Shown: positions 17,729 through 26,638, counted from the first letter of the stretch. The stretch is DNA of 64,000 nucleotides from Streptomyces sp. TLI_053 (GCF_900105395.1 NZ_LT629775.1:806001-870000); one strand, 5' to 3'. Notes: generated from the letters alone by a model not told the origin. Numbers and translations are program-made.

Positions 17729-19620
17729 GGGTTGTCGAGGGGCACGGGTGCCTGCCCGGTCTGGGCGGCGACGAGTTCGCGGTAGGGGGCGCAGCGGGCG
17801 AGGAGGGTGGAGTGGTCGGCGGCGTCGACGACGGTGCCCCGGTTCATCATGATCACGTGATCGGCGTGCTGGACCGTGGAGAGCCGGTGGGCGACGACCA
17901 CGACGGCACTGCGGCGGGCCAGTCGGTCGACGATCTCGCGGAAACGCAGTTCGTTGATGCCGTCGAGCTGGCTGGTGGGCTCGTCGAGCAGGACGATGTC
18001 GGCGCCGGTGAGGAGGGCGCGGGCCAGCGCCATCCGCTGGCGCTGGCCGCCGGACAGGTCGAACTCGCGGCCCAGGACGGTGTCCAGGCCGTGCGGGAGG
18101 CGGTCGACGTCCTGGGCGAGGCCGACGGTGGTCAGCGCCCGGGCGAGTTCCCCGTCGGCGGCGGTGCCGGTGCGGCCGAGCTGGAGGTTCTCCCGGGCGC
18201 TGGCCTCCAGGAGGGTGAACTCCTGGTCGACGTAGGCCATCCTGGCCCGCAGTGAGCCCAGCGGCCAGGTGCGGATGTCGTGGCCGAGGATGCTGACCGA
18301 ACCGGCGCCGGGGCGCACGAAGCGGCCGACCAGGGAGAGCGCGGTGCTCTTGCCCGCGCCGGAGGGGCCGACGACGGCGGTCAGGCCGGTGCGCGGGATG
18401 CTGAAGGAGGCGGAGTCCAGGGCGGGGCGCCCGGTCCCGGCGTGGGTGTAGGAGACGCCGCGGAAGACCACCGCCGGGGCGTCGGGCACCGGGGTGGGGG
18501 TGGGGCGGGCCTCGTCCTCCGGGTCCGCCTCCCGGGGCAGCATCAGCAGTTCGTTGCAGCGGTCCCGGGCGGCGAGTCCGGCCTGGAGCCGGCCGAAGCC
18601 GGTGGCGAGAGTGTTCACCGACGGGACGGTCTGGAGCAGGTAGAGCAGGAAGGCGGCGAACTCCGCGACCTGGAGGTGGCCCGCCGCCATGCGCGCGCCG
18701 CCGGTGAGGATCACCGCGATCATGGCGAACTGGTTGCCGAGGGTGAGCGCCGCCGGTACCAGGGCACCGAGCCGGGCGCCGGTCAGCGAGACCACGCGCA
18801 GCTTCTCGGCGTCCTGCTCCAGCACCCGGTCGGCCAGCGGTTCGGCGCGGCAGGCCTTGATGGTGGTGAGGGCCTCCAGGTGGGCGGTGAAGCGCTGGGC
18901 GATCTGGCCCACCGCGTCCTGCTGGCCGGTGACATTGGCCCGCATCCGGCGCATGATCAGCAGGACCAGGGCGGTCAGCCCGGCCAGGGCGGCCACGGTG
19001 ACGGCGGTGAGCACCCAGTCGATCCACACCATCACCGCCAGGGTGGCCAGCACCCCGAACGCGGCGAGCGGGAGCTGCATCGCCACTTCGACCACCTGGC
19101 CGAGGAGTTGGGCGTCGGAGGTGACGCGGGCGGCGAGCTCGCCCGTCCCCCGGGCCCGTACCACCGGCAGCGGCAGGCGCAGGGCGTGGGCCATCACCGC
19201 GGTGCGCAGGCGGTAGGTCATGCCTTCGCCGACCCTGGCGAGCTGGAAGCCGGAGAGGGCCTGGGCGGCCGCCCCGCCGACGGCGGCGCCGGCCATCATC
19301 AGCAGCCCGGGAGCGAGCGAGCGGTGGGCGGAGAAGTCGCCGACGATCCGGCGGACCAGCAGCGGGAGAGCGAGGGCGGCGACGGTGGCCACCACCGCGA
19401 GGATCAGGGCGGCGGCGAGGCGGACCGGCTGGACGGCGAGTTCACGGCGCAGCCGGACGGGCGACGGCGTGGAAGCAGTCGCGGAAGCCGGCGTGGAAGC
19501 GGTCGCGGAAGCCGGCGCGGAAGCGGTCTCCACGGGCGGGGCGACCCCGGCCGCGGCGGGCCGGGCGGAGACGGTCTCGACGGGCTGGGAGGCCTCGGTC
19601 TCGGCGGGCTGGGCGGCCAC
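17725..19620 (-). CDS. ABC exporter (fused permease-ATPase) of the class III lanthipeptide operon
   Basis: A 631-aa half-transporter. Residues 1-55 are an Ala/Thr/Ser/Pro low-complexity region with a repeated ASATAST unit. The membrane domain runs from about 60 to 345 with six hydrophobic segments. The ATPase has Walker A GPSGAGKST (418-426), signature LSGGQ (522-526), Walker B IVLLDEP (542-548) and H-loop His 578. The GTG start lies 6 nt after AGAGAGG. It is the last gene of lanKC-lanA-transporter, matching the ramC-ramS-ramAB layout, and probably exports the modified lanthipeptide. No C39 peptidase domain is present, so leader removal must occur elsewhere. It is the only exporter next to the thiopeptide cluster. 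Confidence 0.9.
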   Translation of the reverse strand: MAAQPAETEASQPVETVSARPAAAGVAPPVETASAPASATASTPASATASTPSPVRLRRELAVQPVRLAAALILAVVATVAALALPLLVRRIVGDFSAHRSLAPGLLMMAGAAVGGAAAQALSGFQLARVGEGMTYRLRTAVMAHALRLPLPVVRARGTGELAARVTSDAQLLGQVVEVAMQLPLAAFGVLATLAVMVWIDWVLTAVTVAALAGLTALVLLIMRRMRANVTGQQDAVGQIAQRFTAHLEALTTIKACRAEPLADRVLEQDAEKLRVVSLTGARLGALVPAALTLGNQFAMIAVILTGGARMAAGHLQVAEFAAFLLYLLQTVPSVNTLATGFGRLQAGLAARDRCNELLMLPREADPEDEARPTPTPVPDAPAVVFRGVSYTHAGTGRPALDSASFSIPRTGLTAVVGPSGAGKSTALSLVGRFVRPGAGSVSILGHDIRTWPLGSLRARMAYVDQEFTLLEASARENLQLGRTGTAADGELARALTTVGLAQDVDRLPHGLDTVLGREFDLSGGQRQRMALARALLTGADIVLLDEPTSQLDGINELRFREIVDRLARRSAVVVVAHRLSTVQHADHVIMMNRGTVVDAADHSTLLARCAPYRELVAAQTGQAPVPLDNP

Positions 19621-19715
19621 GGGGCACCTCTCTGCTGGACGGGTCACGGATCGAGGGGGCGAGGTGCGGGGCAGGAAGAGGGCGGGGCAGGAAGAGGGTG
19701 CGGGGCAGGAGAGAG

Positions 19716-19740
19716 GGCCGCGGCGTCGAACGCCGCGGCC
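19716..19740 (-). terminator. Hairpin 1 between lanA and the transporter
   Basis: A perfect 10-bp GC-rich inverted repeat (19716-19725 with 19731-19740) around TCGAA. It is the transporter-proximal of two consecutive hairpins in the lanA-transporter spacer. Confidence 0.7.
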
Positions 19741-19745
19741 CGGGG

Positions 19746-19781
19746 GGCCGGGCGGGTGGTCGGTCGACCACCCGCCCGGCC
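19746..19781 (-). terminator. Hairpin 2 between lanA and the transporter (attenuator candidate)
   Basis: A perfect 17-bp inverted repeat (19746-19762 with 19765-19781) with almost no loop. It is 45 bp downstream of the lanA stop, so it should terminate or stabilise the precursor transcript before the transporter gene. Confidence 0.78.
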
Positions 19782-19826
19782 TGGCCGCTCGGACCGCACG
19801 GGCCGCCCCTCGGGCGACCGCGTGGG

Positions 19827-19964
19827 TCAGAGGCAGATGAGCGTGCTGACCGTGCTGGTGCCGCAGTTCAGCACGCTCAGCGAGCTGGTGCTCGCGAGGG
19901 TGTCGTCGATCGGGGCCGCCTCGGTCTCGGGCAGCTCCATGGTCTGGAGGTCGAGGATCGCCAT
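19827..19964 (-). CDS. lanA: Class III lanthipeptide precursor (RamS/AmfS-like)
   Basis: A 45-aa peptide. The leader begins MAILDLQTMELPETE, holding the ILDLQ motif that class III synthetases recognise. The core region TLASTSSLSVLNCGTSTVST, ending LICL, contains two Ser-xx-Ser-xxx-Cys motifs (SSLSVLNC and STVSTLIC), the signature for labionin or lanthionine-plus-Dha rings. The ATG has an AAGGAGA RBS. It lies between the lanKC synthetase (147 bp upstream) and the ABC exporter. It is shorter than many shadow frames around it, but motif and context are unambiguous. The product is probably a SapB/AmfS-like two-ring peptide. Confidence 0.93.
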   Translation of the reverse strand: MAILDLQTMELPETEAAPIDDTLASTSSLSVLNCGTSTVSTLICL

Positions 19965-20111
19965 GATGGTCTCCTTCACTTCGCGGTGGATCACCCGGCC
20001 GGACGGCCGGGGGTCTGTGGCGGCGCGCACGCGTGGCGGCGCGCTCGCGGGTGCCGGTGGGCCGGGCGGGCCCTTCGGCGGGTGGCGGGACGTGCGGTCG
20101 GTGGGGCCCGG

Positions 20112-22697
20112 TCAGCTGGGCGCGGTGGCGGCCGGTCCGGTGAACGGGAGGAACGGGGTGCCCGCGAGCGCCGTGCCCAGGGCCAGCAGCACCCCGGCCG
20201 AACCGGTCGCCAGGTCCGTGGAGAGCCGCAGCAGCTGGTCGCCGGGGAAGGCGAGGCGGCCCCGGTAGGGCACCTGGTGGAGCGCCAGCAGCGCCCGGTG
20301 CCGGTCGAGCAGCCCGCCGCCGTCCCCGTTCCCCGGGCCCTCGGCGGCGCGGTCGCCGGTCAGGGCGAGGTAGCCGAGGAGTCCGGCCCGTCCGTTGAAC
20401 AGGCCCGACTGGATCACGAACTCCGGTTCGGCGGCCCGGCGGATCAGCACCTGCCGTTCGGCTGCGGCACTGTCGGGCCGGTGGCGGAGCACCGCGGCGA
20501 GGGCGATCCCGATCCCGGCGCTGCCGGTCTCGACGTAGGGCAGGACCCGGCGCCGGTCGACCACCTGGAGGGTGCCGTCGCTCACCTCGACGCAACGGGC
20601 GAGGTCGAGCTCGAGCAGGGCCTCGGCACGGTCGAGCAGGGTGCGGTCACCGGTGTGTTCGTACAGCCGGACCAGCGCGAGCGCGGCTCCCGAGGCACCG
20701 GCCAGCAGTCCGGCCGCACCGCCCCCGTGCTTCTCCCAGGCGGCCGCGGCGGCACCGGCCGCGTTCAGGGCCTGCTCCAGCAGCCGCTCGTCACCGGTGG
20801 CCCGGGCGAAGTGCAGCAGGGCGAGGGCGATCCCGGGCCCGCCGGAGGCCAGCGTCGGTGCCGGGGCCGAATCGCCGTCGGCGGTGTGCCCGCCGAGCCG
20901 GTGCAGCAGTTCCGACGCCCGCCGGCGCTCCCCCAGCAGGTCCAGGACGTACGCGACGCCGTGGCCGCCGTGGTACAGGCCGGGTGCCGGGCGGCGTTCG
21001 AGGGCGGCGTCGGCCAGCCACCGCACGTGCGCGGGGTCGACCTCGGCCCCGGTGCTGTGCAGGGCGTAGAGCACCCCGGCCGCGCCGTGCGCCAGGCCGA
21101 GCCCACCCTGGGTGAACTGGGCGATGTCGCCCGGGAAGAGGCGGTCGGAGCGTTCGGGAGTGGCGGCCGCGGCGATTCCGGCGGCGAGCGAGTCGCGGAT
21201 CGCCGGCCAGTCGGCGACCGGCGCCTCCAGCAGCGCGCGGGTCTCGGCACGGCCCTCGGACAGTTCCGGACGGGGCGTGCGCCCGTCGTCGGGGGTGCGG
21301 CCGAGCAGGCGGCGGATGTCGTCGGTGTAGCCGGGCGGCACCGGGAAGCGGCGCTCGACGGCGTCCGCGAGCTGCCACGCCTTGTCGGCGTCGAGGGCGG
21401 TGAGCTGGACCAGCGGGAAGAAGAGCCACAGTCGCAGTGCCGCCAGCGCGTACCGGTCCACGCCCGTCCCGGTGTGGCCGGGCGGTGCGGTGAAGCCGGC
21501 GGCTCCCAGTGCGGGGCGCAGGAAGTCGTCGACGGTGCTGGCGAGTTCGAAGTCGATCAGGCAGAGCTCGCCGTCCGGCCGGACGACCACGTTGCGCGGG
21601 TGGAGGTCCCCGAAGACGACGCCGCGGTCGTGGATCCCGGCCACCGCCCGCTCCACCTGGTCGACCACGGCCAGGGCGTCGCGGGTGTACTCGGCGACGG
21701 CTTCCTCGTCGGCGTCGGGGTGGATCAGCGGGTAGCGGGCCGTCAGCCACTCGCTCAGGGACTGCCCGGCGACGTACTCCTGGACCAGGAACTCGTGCTC
21801 CCAGGCCGTCAGCAACCCGTGCTCCCGGGGCACCCCGGGGACGCCGGCCAGCCGGGCCAGGACGGCGTGCTCGTTGCGCAGCCGGGTCACGGCGTCGACG
21901 CCGCGCTGGTCCAGCCCGGCGAACGGACGGGCCTCCTTGAGCACCAGCTGCGGCCCGTCCTTCCCGTCGCGGGCCAGGTAGACGCCGCCGGCGTTGGAGA
22001 AGTGCAGGACCCGCTCGACGGTGTAGGGGAGTCCGGTCTCCTGCGGTGCCGCGCGCTCCGCGACCGCCGCGGCGATGCACTCCGGCACCGGCGCCCAGGC
22101 CGGCACCGAGAACGCGGCCCCGCGCACGTCGGGCACCAGCCGGCCGTCCGGTCCGGCCAGGGCCAGGACGAGTTCCCCGGCGTCGTTGCGGCAGTAGCGT
22201 TCGGCGAACCCGCCGTACCTCAGGTACAGCGGCCCGTCCTTCCAGCGCAGGTCGCTGAGGATGTACGCGCCCTTGTGACCGGCCAGCAGCGTGCCGAGCC
22301 CGTCCAGACAGCGTTCCAGCTCGGCGTCGTCGACCGGGTAGAGGGTGCAGAACTTCCCGCTGGAGCCGCGGGGCGCGTACTTGGAGTTCTGCACCTGGAG
22401 GATGGGCAGTCCGCGCAGGAACTTGAAGGTGACGCGCTCCCGCAGACAGAAGGAGTGGACGGTCTCGAGCACCTCCTCCGCGGTGCCGAGGCACGCGGAG
22501 ACGTGGATCTTCCAGCCCTGGTCCGGGATCCGCACGCCCGCCGGACGCACCACGGCCCACATCTCCAGGTCCCCGCGCTCCCAGCCCTCGGGCAGCGGCC
22601 GGGTCACGGCGGCGAACTCCTCCTGCGCTCCCCAGCGCCGGGGCGAGTCGTAGAACAGCGGGTCGGCGTAGGCGTAGGCCTCGTAGCGGTTGTCCAA
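20112..22697 (-). CDS. lanKC: Class III lanthipeptide synthetase LanKC (RamC-like)
   Basis: An 861-aa enzyme with the three class III domains. The lyase-like N-terminus starts MDNRYEAYAYADPLFYDSPR, nearly the RamC/AmfT start. The kinase part (about 225-470) has Lys 254 (LVLKEARPF), the catalytic GDLHPRN with Asp 364, and IDFE with Asp 382. The LanC-like cyclase (about 520-861) has HGAAGVLYAL, LYHGGHGVAYV and GLLAGASGAALAL, and lacks the Cys-Cys-His zinc ligands, as expected for class III. It phosphorylates core Ser, eliminates to Dha and closes the rings. The start is a TTG at 22697 placed 9 nt after GGAGG; no ATG or GTG fits the family start. Confidence 0.93.
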   Translation of the reverse strand: MDNRYEAYAYADPLFYDSPRRWGAQEEFAAVTRPLPEGWERGDLEMWAVVRPAGVRIPDQGWKIHVSACLGTAEEVLETVHSFCLRERVTFKFLRGLPILQVQNSKYAPRGSSGKFCTLYPVDDAELERCLDGLGTLLAGHKGAYILSDLRWKDGPLYLRYGGFAERYCRNDAGELVLALAGPDGRLVPDVRGAAFSVPAWAPVPECIAAAVAERAAPQETGLPYTVERVLHFSNAGGVYLARDGKDGPQLVLKEARPFAGLDQRGVDAVTRLRNEHAVLARLAGVPGVPREHGLLTAWEHEFLVQEYVAGQSLSEWLTARYPLIHPDADEEAVAEYTRDALAVVDQVERAVAGIHDRGVVFGDLHPRNVVVRPDGELCLIDFELASTVDDFLRPALGAAGFTAPPGHTGTGVDRYALAALRLWLFFPLVQLTALDADKAWQLADAVERRFPVPPGYTDDIRRLLGRTPDDGRTPRPELSEGRAETRALLEAPVADWPAIRDSLAAGIAAAATPERSDRLFPGDIAQFTQGGLGLAHGAAGVLYALHSTGAEVDPAHVRWLADAALERRPAPGLYHGGHGVAYVLDLLGERRRASELLHRLGGHTADGDSAPAPTLASGGPGIALALLHFARATGDERLLEQALNAAGAAAAAWEKHGGGAAGLLAGASGAALALVRLYEHTGDRTLLDRAEALLELDLARCVEVSDGTLQVVDRRRVLPYVETGSAGIGIALAAVLRHRPDSAAAERQVLIRRAAEPEFVIQSGLFNGRAGLLGYLALTGDRAAEGPGNGDGGGLLDRHRALLALHQVPYRGRLAFPGDQLLRLSTDLATGSAGVLLALGTALAGTPFLPFTGPAATAPS

Positions 22698-23633
22698 CGG
22701 AACCCTCCTCCTGGTGGCGGAGCCGGAACGGGCGGGCGGTGCGGGTGGCACGGACGGGGCGGGTGGCACGGACAGGGCGGGTGGCACGGACAGGGCGTCG
22801 TACGGTGCGCGGCGGAGCACGGCGTGCCGCGGGCACGGCGGGAGAGCGTGGTGGAGCGGACGCGGTGGGACCCGGTGGGACGCGGCCGTCCGGCGGGCCG
22901 TGGTGCCCGGCGCGGAGGGACGGAGTCGCGGTGCGGCGTGACGCCCCGGTGACGGCGGGGCGGTGAATGCGGAGACCGGGCCGGCCCGGGGGAAATCGCG
23001 GTCGTCCTGGTTCGTGCGGATCGGGAGCGGCCCCGGCGGTCGGAATCCGGTATCGCGGTGAGGCCCTCCGAATAGTGGAGCCGCCACGAATTCTCCGCAA
23101 CAGCGCATGTTCGGGCCGGGGACCGCGCGCAATGCCCCCGGCTCGCGCTCGGTCGCATTTCCGACGGAGGGCGCGCCGCCGCGCGCCACCCGGTCCGGCC
23201 GGCCTCCGTTCCCCGGCCACCGTCCGGCGGACGGAGGTACGCGAACGCTCCCCCTGCGACGACCGCGCTCCGCCCGGGGGACAGCCGTCGACCGGCCGCC
23301 GGGCTGGGACGATCCGAAGGCGATCGGTTCGGCGCCCGACCGGGAGCCGGCTTCGCTCCGTACCCGAAAGCCCCCGGCGCACTCCCGGCGGACGACCCGT
23401 ACGCGGCCGGTCCACCACGGCTCGACGAATCGGTCATTTCATCGGACGGAACCGAACACGATCGAGTTGATCATATTTCTGTTCTATTTCAGGAGTATTT
23501 CGGTGGCCCCTGAACTTTGTTCTTCCTTGACCATCGGACCGGCTCATCGGAATGACTCGTTCGCACAAGTCCGGCCCCGGCCGAACCTTCCGTCCATCGG
23601 GCCCCGTCCGCGCGGGCTCCCGCAGCAATGACA
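22698..23633. promoter_or_regulatory. Long upstream region of the lanthipeptide operon, with an A/T-rich block
   Basis: About 0.94 kb without a supportable gene. Close to lanKC is a triple 18-bp repeat (listed separately). Around 23440-23560 the composition changes to unusually A/T-rich (ttgatcatatttctgttcta at 23467-23486), standing out in a 74% G+C region, which suggests promoter or operator DNA for lanKC. RamR-type activators bind upstream of ramC homologs; a specific site was not identified and no such regulator gene is in the window. Confidence 0.5.
22741..22794 (-). repeat. Three tandem 18-bp repeats in the lanKC leader
   Basis: Three direct copies of gcgggtggcacggacagg (the first differs at one position) end 44 bp before the lanKC start codon. 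They lie in the probable 5' untranslated region. Confidence 0.85.
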
Positions 23634-23692
23634 GCGGCCCCCGGGCCGGAGCGCGGGACTTCTCGTCCCGCGCCCGCGTGCCCGGGGGCCGC
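23634..23692 (-). terminator. Nested hairpin terminator after the secreted-protein gene
   Basis: The outer 13-bp inverted repeat (23634-23646 with 23680-23692) encloses an inner perfect 9-bp stem (23651-23659 with 23665-23673, loop TTCTC). It lies just downstream of the stop codon of the minus-strand gene at 23707. Confidence 0.75.
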
Positions 23693-23706
23693 CGAAGCGT
23701 TCCGGA

Positions 23707-24165
23707 TCAGTGCGCGTTGGTGTACATGTACGCGCCGGTGTCGTAGTTGTAGACGGCGAGCTTGATCAGGACGCCGGCGTCGGACCTGATCTGGGTGGGG
23801 ATGTCGCACCTGTCCGCCCAGACGTTCGTGTCCGCGACCACTCCTTCCCAGTTCCAACCGCCGCTGCCGTTGGACGTCAGGATCCAGAGGTTCTGGCCGC
23901 AGTGGTTGGTGTGGAAGTCGATGTAGGCCACGTCGTGGCCCCCGGTCTCCGAATTGTTGAGGATCTTCAGGTCCGCCACGGTGCCGGTGGAGGAGACCTG
24001 GTCGCACCAGTAGAAATGGCTGCTCGAACAGGTGACGCGGTAGCCGGGGCCGGACGGGGCGGCGGCCTTCGACGGAGCCGTCGCGGCGGCCGGCGCGGCC
24101 ACCGCGACGGGCAGGGCCAGCAGGCCCAGGACAGCAGCCGCGCGGCGGAACTTCTTGCCGGTCAT
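23707..24165 (-). CDS. Small secreted protein of unknown function
   Basis: A 152-aa protein with a Sec signal peptide (MTGKKFRRAAAVLGLLALPV, then AVAAPAAATA) and a mature domain of about 120 residues containing four Cys (VTCSSSHFYWCDQ, NHCGQ, DRCDI), probably two disulfides. The mature part is rich in Trp, Tyr and Asn and reads as a small beta-rich extracellular domain (LWILTSNGSGGWNWEGVV, YNYDTGAYMYTNAH). I do not recognise the family. It resembles in style the secreted protein at 49170-49646 but without clear homology. It stands alone, followed by a hairpin terminator. Confidence 0.8.
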   Translation of the reverse strand: MTGKKFRRAAAVLGLLALPVAVAAPAAATAPSKAAAPSGPGYRVTCSSSHFYWCDQVSSTGTVADLKILNNSETGGHDVAYIDFHTNHCGQNLWILTSNGSGGWNWEGVVADTNVWADRCDIPTQIRSDAGVLIKLAVYNYDTGAYMYTNAH

Positions 24166-24409
24166 ACGTGATCCTCTTCCCTCTCACGCGCGGCGTCCTC
24201 CGGCCGGAGGACGCTCACAGGTGCGCCGGGGAAGCGGCGGCGACAACGCGGCGGCACAGGGCACCGGCGCCGGACCGGGGACGCCGTTCCGGGCGTCCCC
24301 GACTCCGTGGGGGGCGACGGTGCCGCGCCACGTCGTCACGAGGAGCTTTCGACCGGAACCCTAGGCCACCGCCACCGCCGGGGGATTGTAGGAATGCGCA
24401 GAGTCCCGC

Positions 24410-26638
24410 TCAGCCGGGCTCGTGGATCTGCTGGAGGTCGTCGAGCAGCCCCGCGAGCCACACCGCCACGTCCACCGCGTGCAGCGACACCCGTCCGTCG
24501 GCCCCGGGCCCGGGCGTGCCGTCGAGTTCGGCCACCAGCGCGGCTCGCGCCCGGGCCACGGCGGGCTGTGCGGCGCCCGCCGGCTCGCGGGCCCGCAGCG
24601 CCGCCGCCTGGCGGCGGAACGCCGCCACGACGTCGTCCGCGTGGCGCAGCAGCGCCCGCGCCCCGCCCCGGTGGGGCACCGCCGTCCCGGGCGGGATCCG
24701 GGCCAGCAGCGGTTCGGCGCCCCGGACGGCGTGCTGCCCGGCCAGGACAGCCGCCTGCCAGTTGGGGCCGTCCGCGGCCGGGTCGTGCCGTTCGCAGCGG
24801 TACTGGGCGTACATCGCCTCGGTGAGCAGGGTGGAGCGGCGGGCCCGGCGCAGCGCCCCGCCCGGGCGGCCGGTGCCGGTCAGTACGGCGACCGTCTCGC
24901 GCACCGCGTCCGCGCTCTCCTCCAGCAGACCGGCGGTGCGTCGGCGCAGGTCCTGGGCGCCGCCCCGCGGCCAGGCGCAGAGCCCGGCGAGGAGGCCGAT
25001 CGCCGCGCCGGTGGCGACGTTGACCACCCGCGCCTCCGCCAGCCGCCAGCTCGCGGGCGCCAGCTGGGTGAAGACGAGGGCGACCACCAGGGTGAACAGT
25101 CCCTGGCCCCAGGCCGGCCCGAGCGCCGGTCCGGCGCTGAAGGCGATCAGCATCACCGGCGGCAGCGCGAGGGCGTAGACCAGCGGGTGCTCCCCCACCA
25201 CCAGCAGCACGGCGGCCGTCGCCGCGGCGCCGAGGGCCGTCCCGACCAGTGCGGGGCGCAGGGTCGTCCGGGTGTCGGCGGCGCTGGTGCGCATCAGGGT
25301 GAGCGTGGCGAGCAGCACCCAGAAGCCGTGCGACAGGTCCAGGCCCCCGGCCAGCAGCCGGGCCGCGCCCAGGGCGCCCGCGGTGCGCAGGGCGTTGCGG
25401 AAGGCGACCGAGCGCGGGGTGAGGTTGGCGCGGAACCGGCGCCACCACAGCAGCGGGGCCGGGTCGTAGGCGTACCAGAACGGTCCGGGCCGCTGGTCCG
25501 CGGGCGTCTCGTCGGGCGGCAGCGGTGCCCGCCGGCCGACCCGCACCGCCCGGACGACGAAGCGGGCACCCTCGGCGGAGTCCAGGGCGGCGGTGCCGAG
25601 CGCGGGCCGGACACGGTCGGTGCGATCGGCGTACCCGGTGCCGGCGGCGTGGTCGGTGCCACCGACATGACCGGCGTGACCGGCGTCATCGGTGCTGTCC
25701 GGCACGGCGGTGCGGGCGGTGTCGAAGGCGGCGAGCTCGCGCTCGACGACGCCGGTGTCCGGGACCGGGCCCGCCCGCGGCAACCCCGCGGCGGCCGCGC
25801 GCAGCGCCTGCGCGGTGACGGCGGTCAGCCGGGCCGCGCCGGGGTACGGCCGGGCGAGCCGGAGGATCCGCAGGAGTTGCGGGCCGGTGTACCGGAGGGC
25901 GGCAGCGCAGTGGGTGAGGGCGCGGTCCACGGCGCCGGCCCCGGCGGGGCGCTCCATCACCGGGACCCGGCTGAACCTCAGGTCGTCCAGGCCCGCGCGG
26001 GCCCGGTCGGCGGCCGCGGTGACGGCACCGGGGGGCGCCGCCCGGCCCGCGCAGGCGTCGGCGGCGAGGTCCGCCAGCTCCGCCAGGGCGAGGGCCGCGC
26101 GCGACAGCCTGCCCCGGTAGTCCGGCGGTGCCGGCTCCGGCCACAGCAGCCGTTCGGCGGCGGCGAGCAGCAGCATCCCGGCCGTCACGCCGAGCAGCCG
26201 CTGCGACAGGGTGTCGGGGGCGTAGGGCGGGAAGCACGGGAGGATGTAGAGGAGCTGGAGGCCGTTGGCCAGTCCCACCATCCGGGGACCGCCGACCGAG
26301 CCGTAGGACACCGCGAAGCCGACCGCCACCATGCCCAGGGCGGCCGCCCAGGAGTGCACCGCCAGGACGGTGCCGAGGCAGACCAGCGCCCAGGCGCACG
26401 GCAGCGTCCACAGGATCGTCCGGGCCCGGGTCAGCGCGGCGCCCTCGACCCGGGCCAGCACCCCGAGGGCGACGGCCGCGAACAGCGCGTAGGTGGCCGC
26501 CACCGGGCGGTCCAGGCCGTAGCGGAAGAGGTAGAACCCGGCGCAGGCCGCGGCGGTGACCCGGACGGCGCGGTGCACCACCGCCGGGGCGGGGCGAACC
26601 CGCCGCGGCTGCTCCGCGCGCCCCCGCGATCGGCGCAT
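24410..26638 (-). CDS. FUSC-family (aromatic acid exporter-like) membrane protein
   Basis: A 742-aa protein with two membrane blocks: residues about 20-180 (FYLFRYGLDRPVAATYALFA, ILWTLPCAWALVCLGTVLA) and about 430-600 (GFWVLLATLTLMRTSAADTR, LVGTALGAAATAAVLLVVGE). A soluble region lies between them and another at the C-terminus. The paired hydrophobic blocks with the RTSAADTRTTLRPALVGT stretch are typical of fusaric-acid-resistance/aromatic-acid exporter-like (FUSC) proteins. A His/Gly/Ala/Asp-rich low-complexity insert (about residues 313-340) interrupts the middle soluble part. Substrate unknown. The ATG at 26638 gives MRRSRGRAEQ; the frame is open further upstream without family likeness. 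Confidence 0.85.
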   Translation of the reverse strand: MRRSRGRAEQPRRVRPAPAVVHRAVRVTAAACAGFYLFRYGLDRPVAATYALFAAVALGVLARVEGAALTRARTILWTLPCAWALVCLGTVLAVHSWAAALGMVAVGFAVSYGSVGGPRMVGLANGLQLLYILPCFPPYAPDTLSQRLLGVTAGMLLLAAAERLLWPEPAPPDYRGRLSRAALALAELADLAADACAGRAAPPGAVTAAADRARAGLDDLRFSRVPVMERPAGAGAVDRALTHCAAALRYTGPQLLRILRLARPYPGAARLTAVTAQALRAAAAGLPRAGPVPDTGVVERELAAFDTARTAVPDSTDDAGHAGHVGGTDHAAGTGYADRTDRVRPALGTAALDSAEGARFVVRAVRVGRRAPLPPDETPADQRPGPFWYAYDPAPLLWWRRFRANLTPRSVAFRNALRTAGALGAARLLAGGLDLSHGFWVLLATLTLMRTSAADTRTTLRPALVGTALGAAATAAVLLVVGEHPLVYALALPPVMLIAFSAGPALGPAWGQGLFTLVVALVFTQLAPASWRLAEARVVNVATGAAIGLLAGLCAWPRGGAQDLRRRTAGLLEESADAVRETVAVLTGTGRPGGALRRARRSTLLTEAMYAQYRCERHDPAADGPNWQAAVLAGQHAVRGAEPLLARIPPGTAVPHRGGARALLRHADDVVAAFRRQAAALRAREPAGAAQPAVARARAALVAELDGTPGPGADGRVSLHAVDVAVWLAGLLDDLQQIHEPG

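Noticed and set aside
22698..23189. An N-terminal extension of LanKC (164 extra codons)
   Set aside because: The extra residues are Pro/Arg-rich and come from the 18-bp repeats, whereas the TTG at 22697 gives the conserved class III N-terminus and has a clear RBS.
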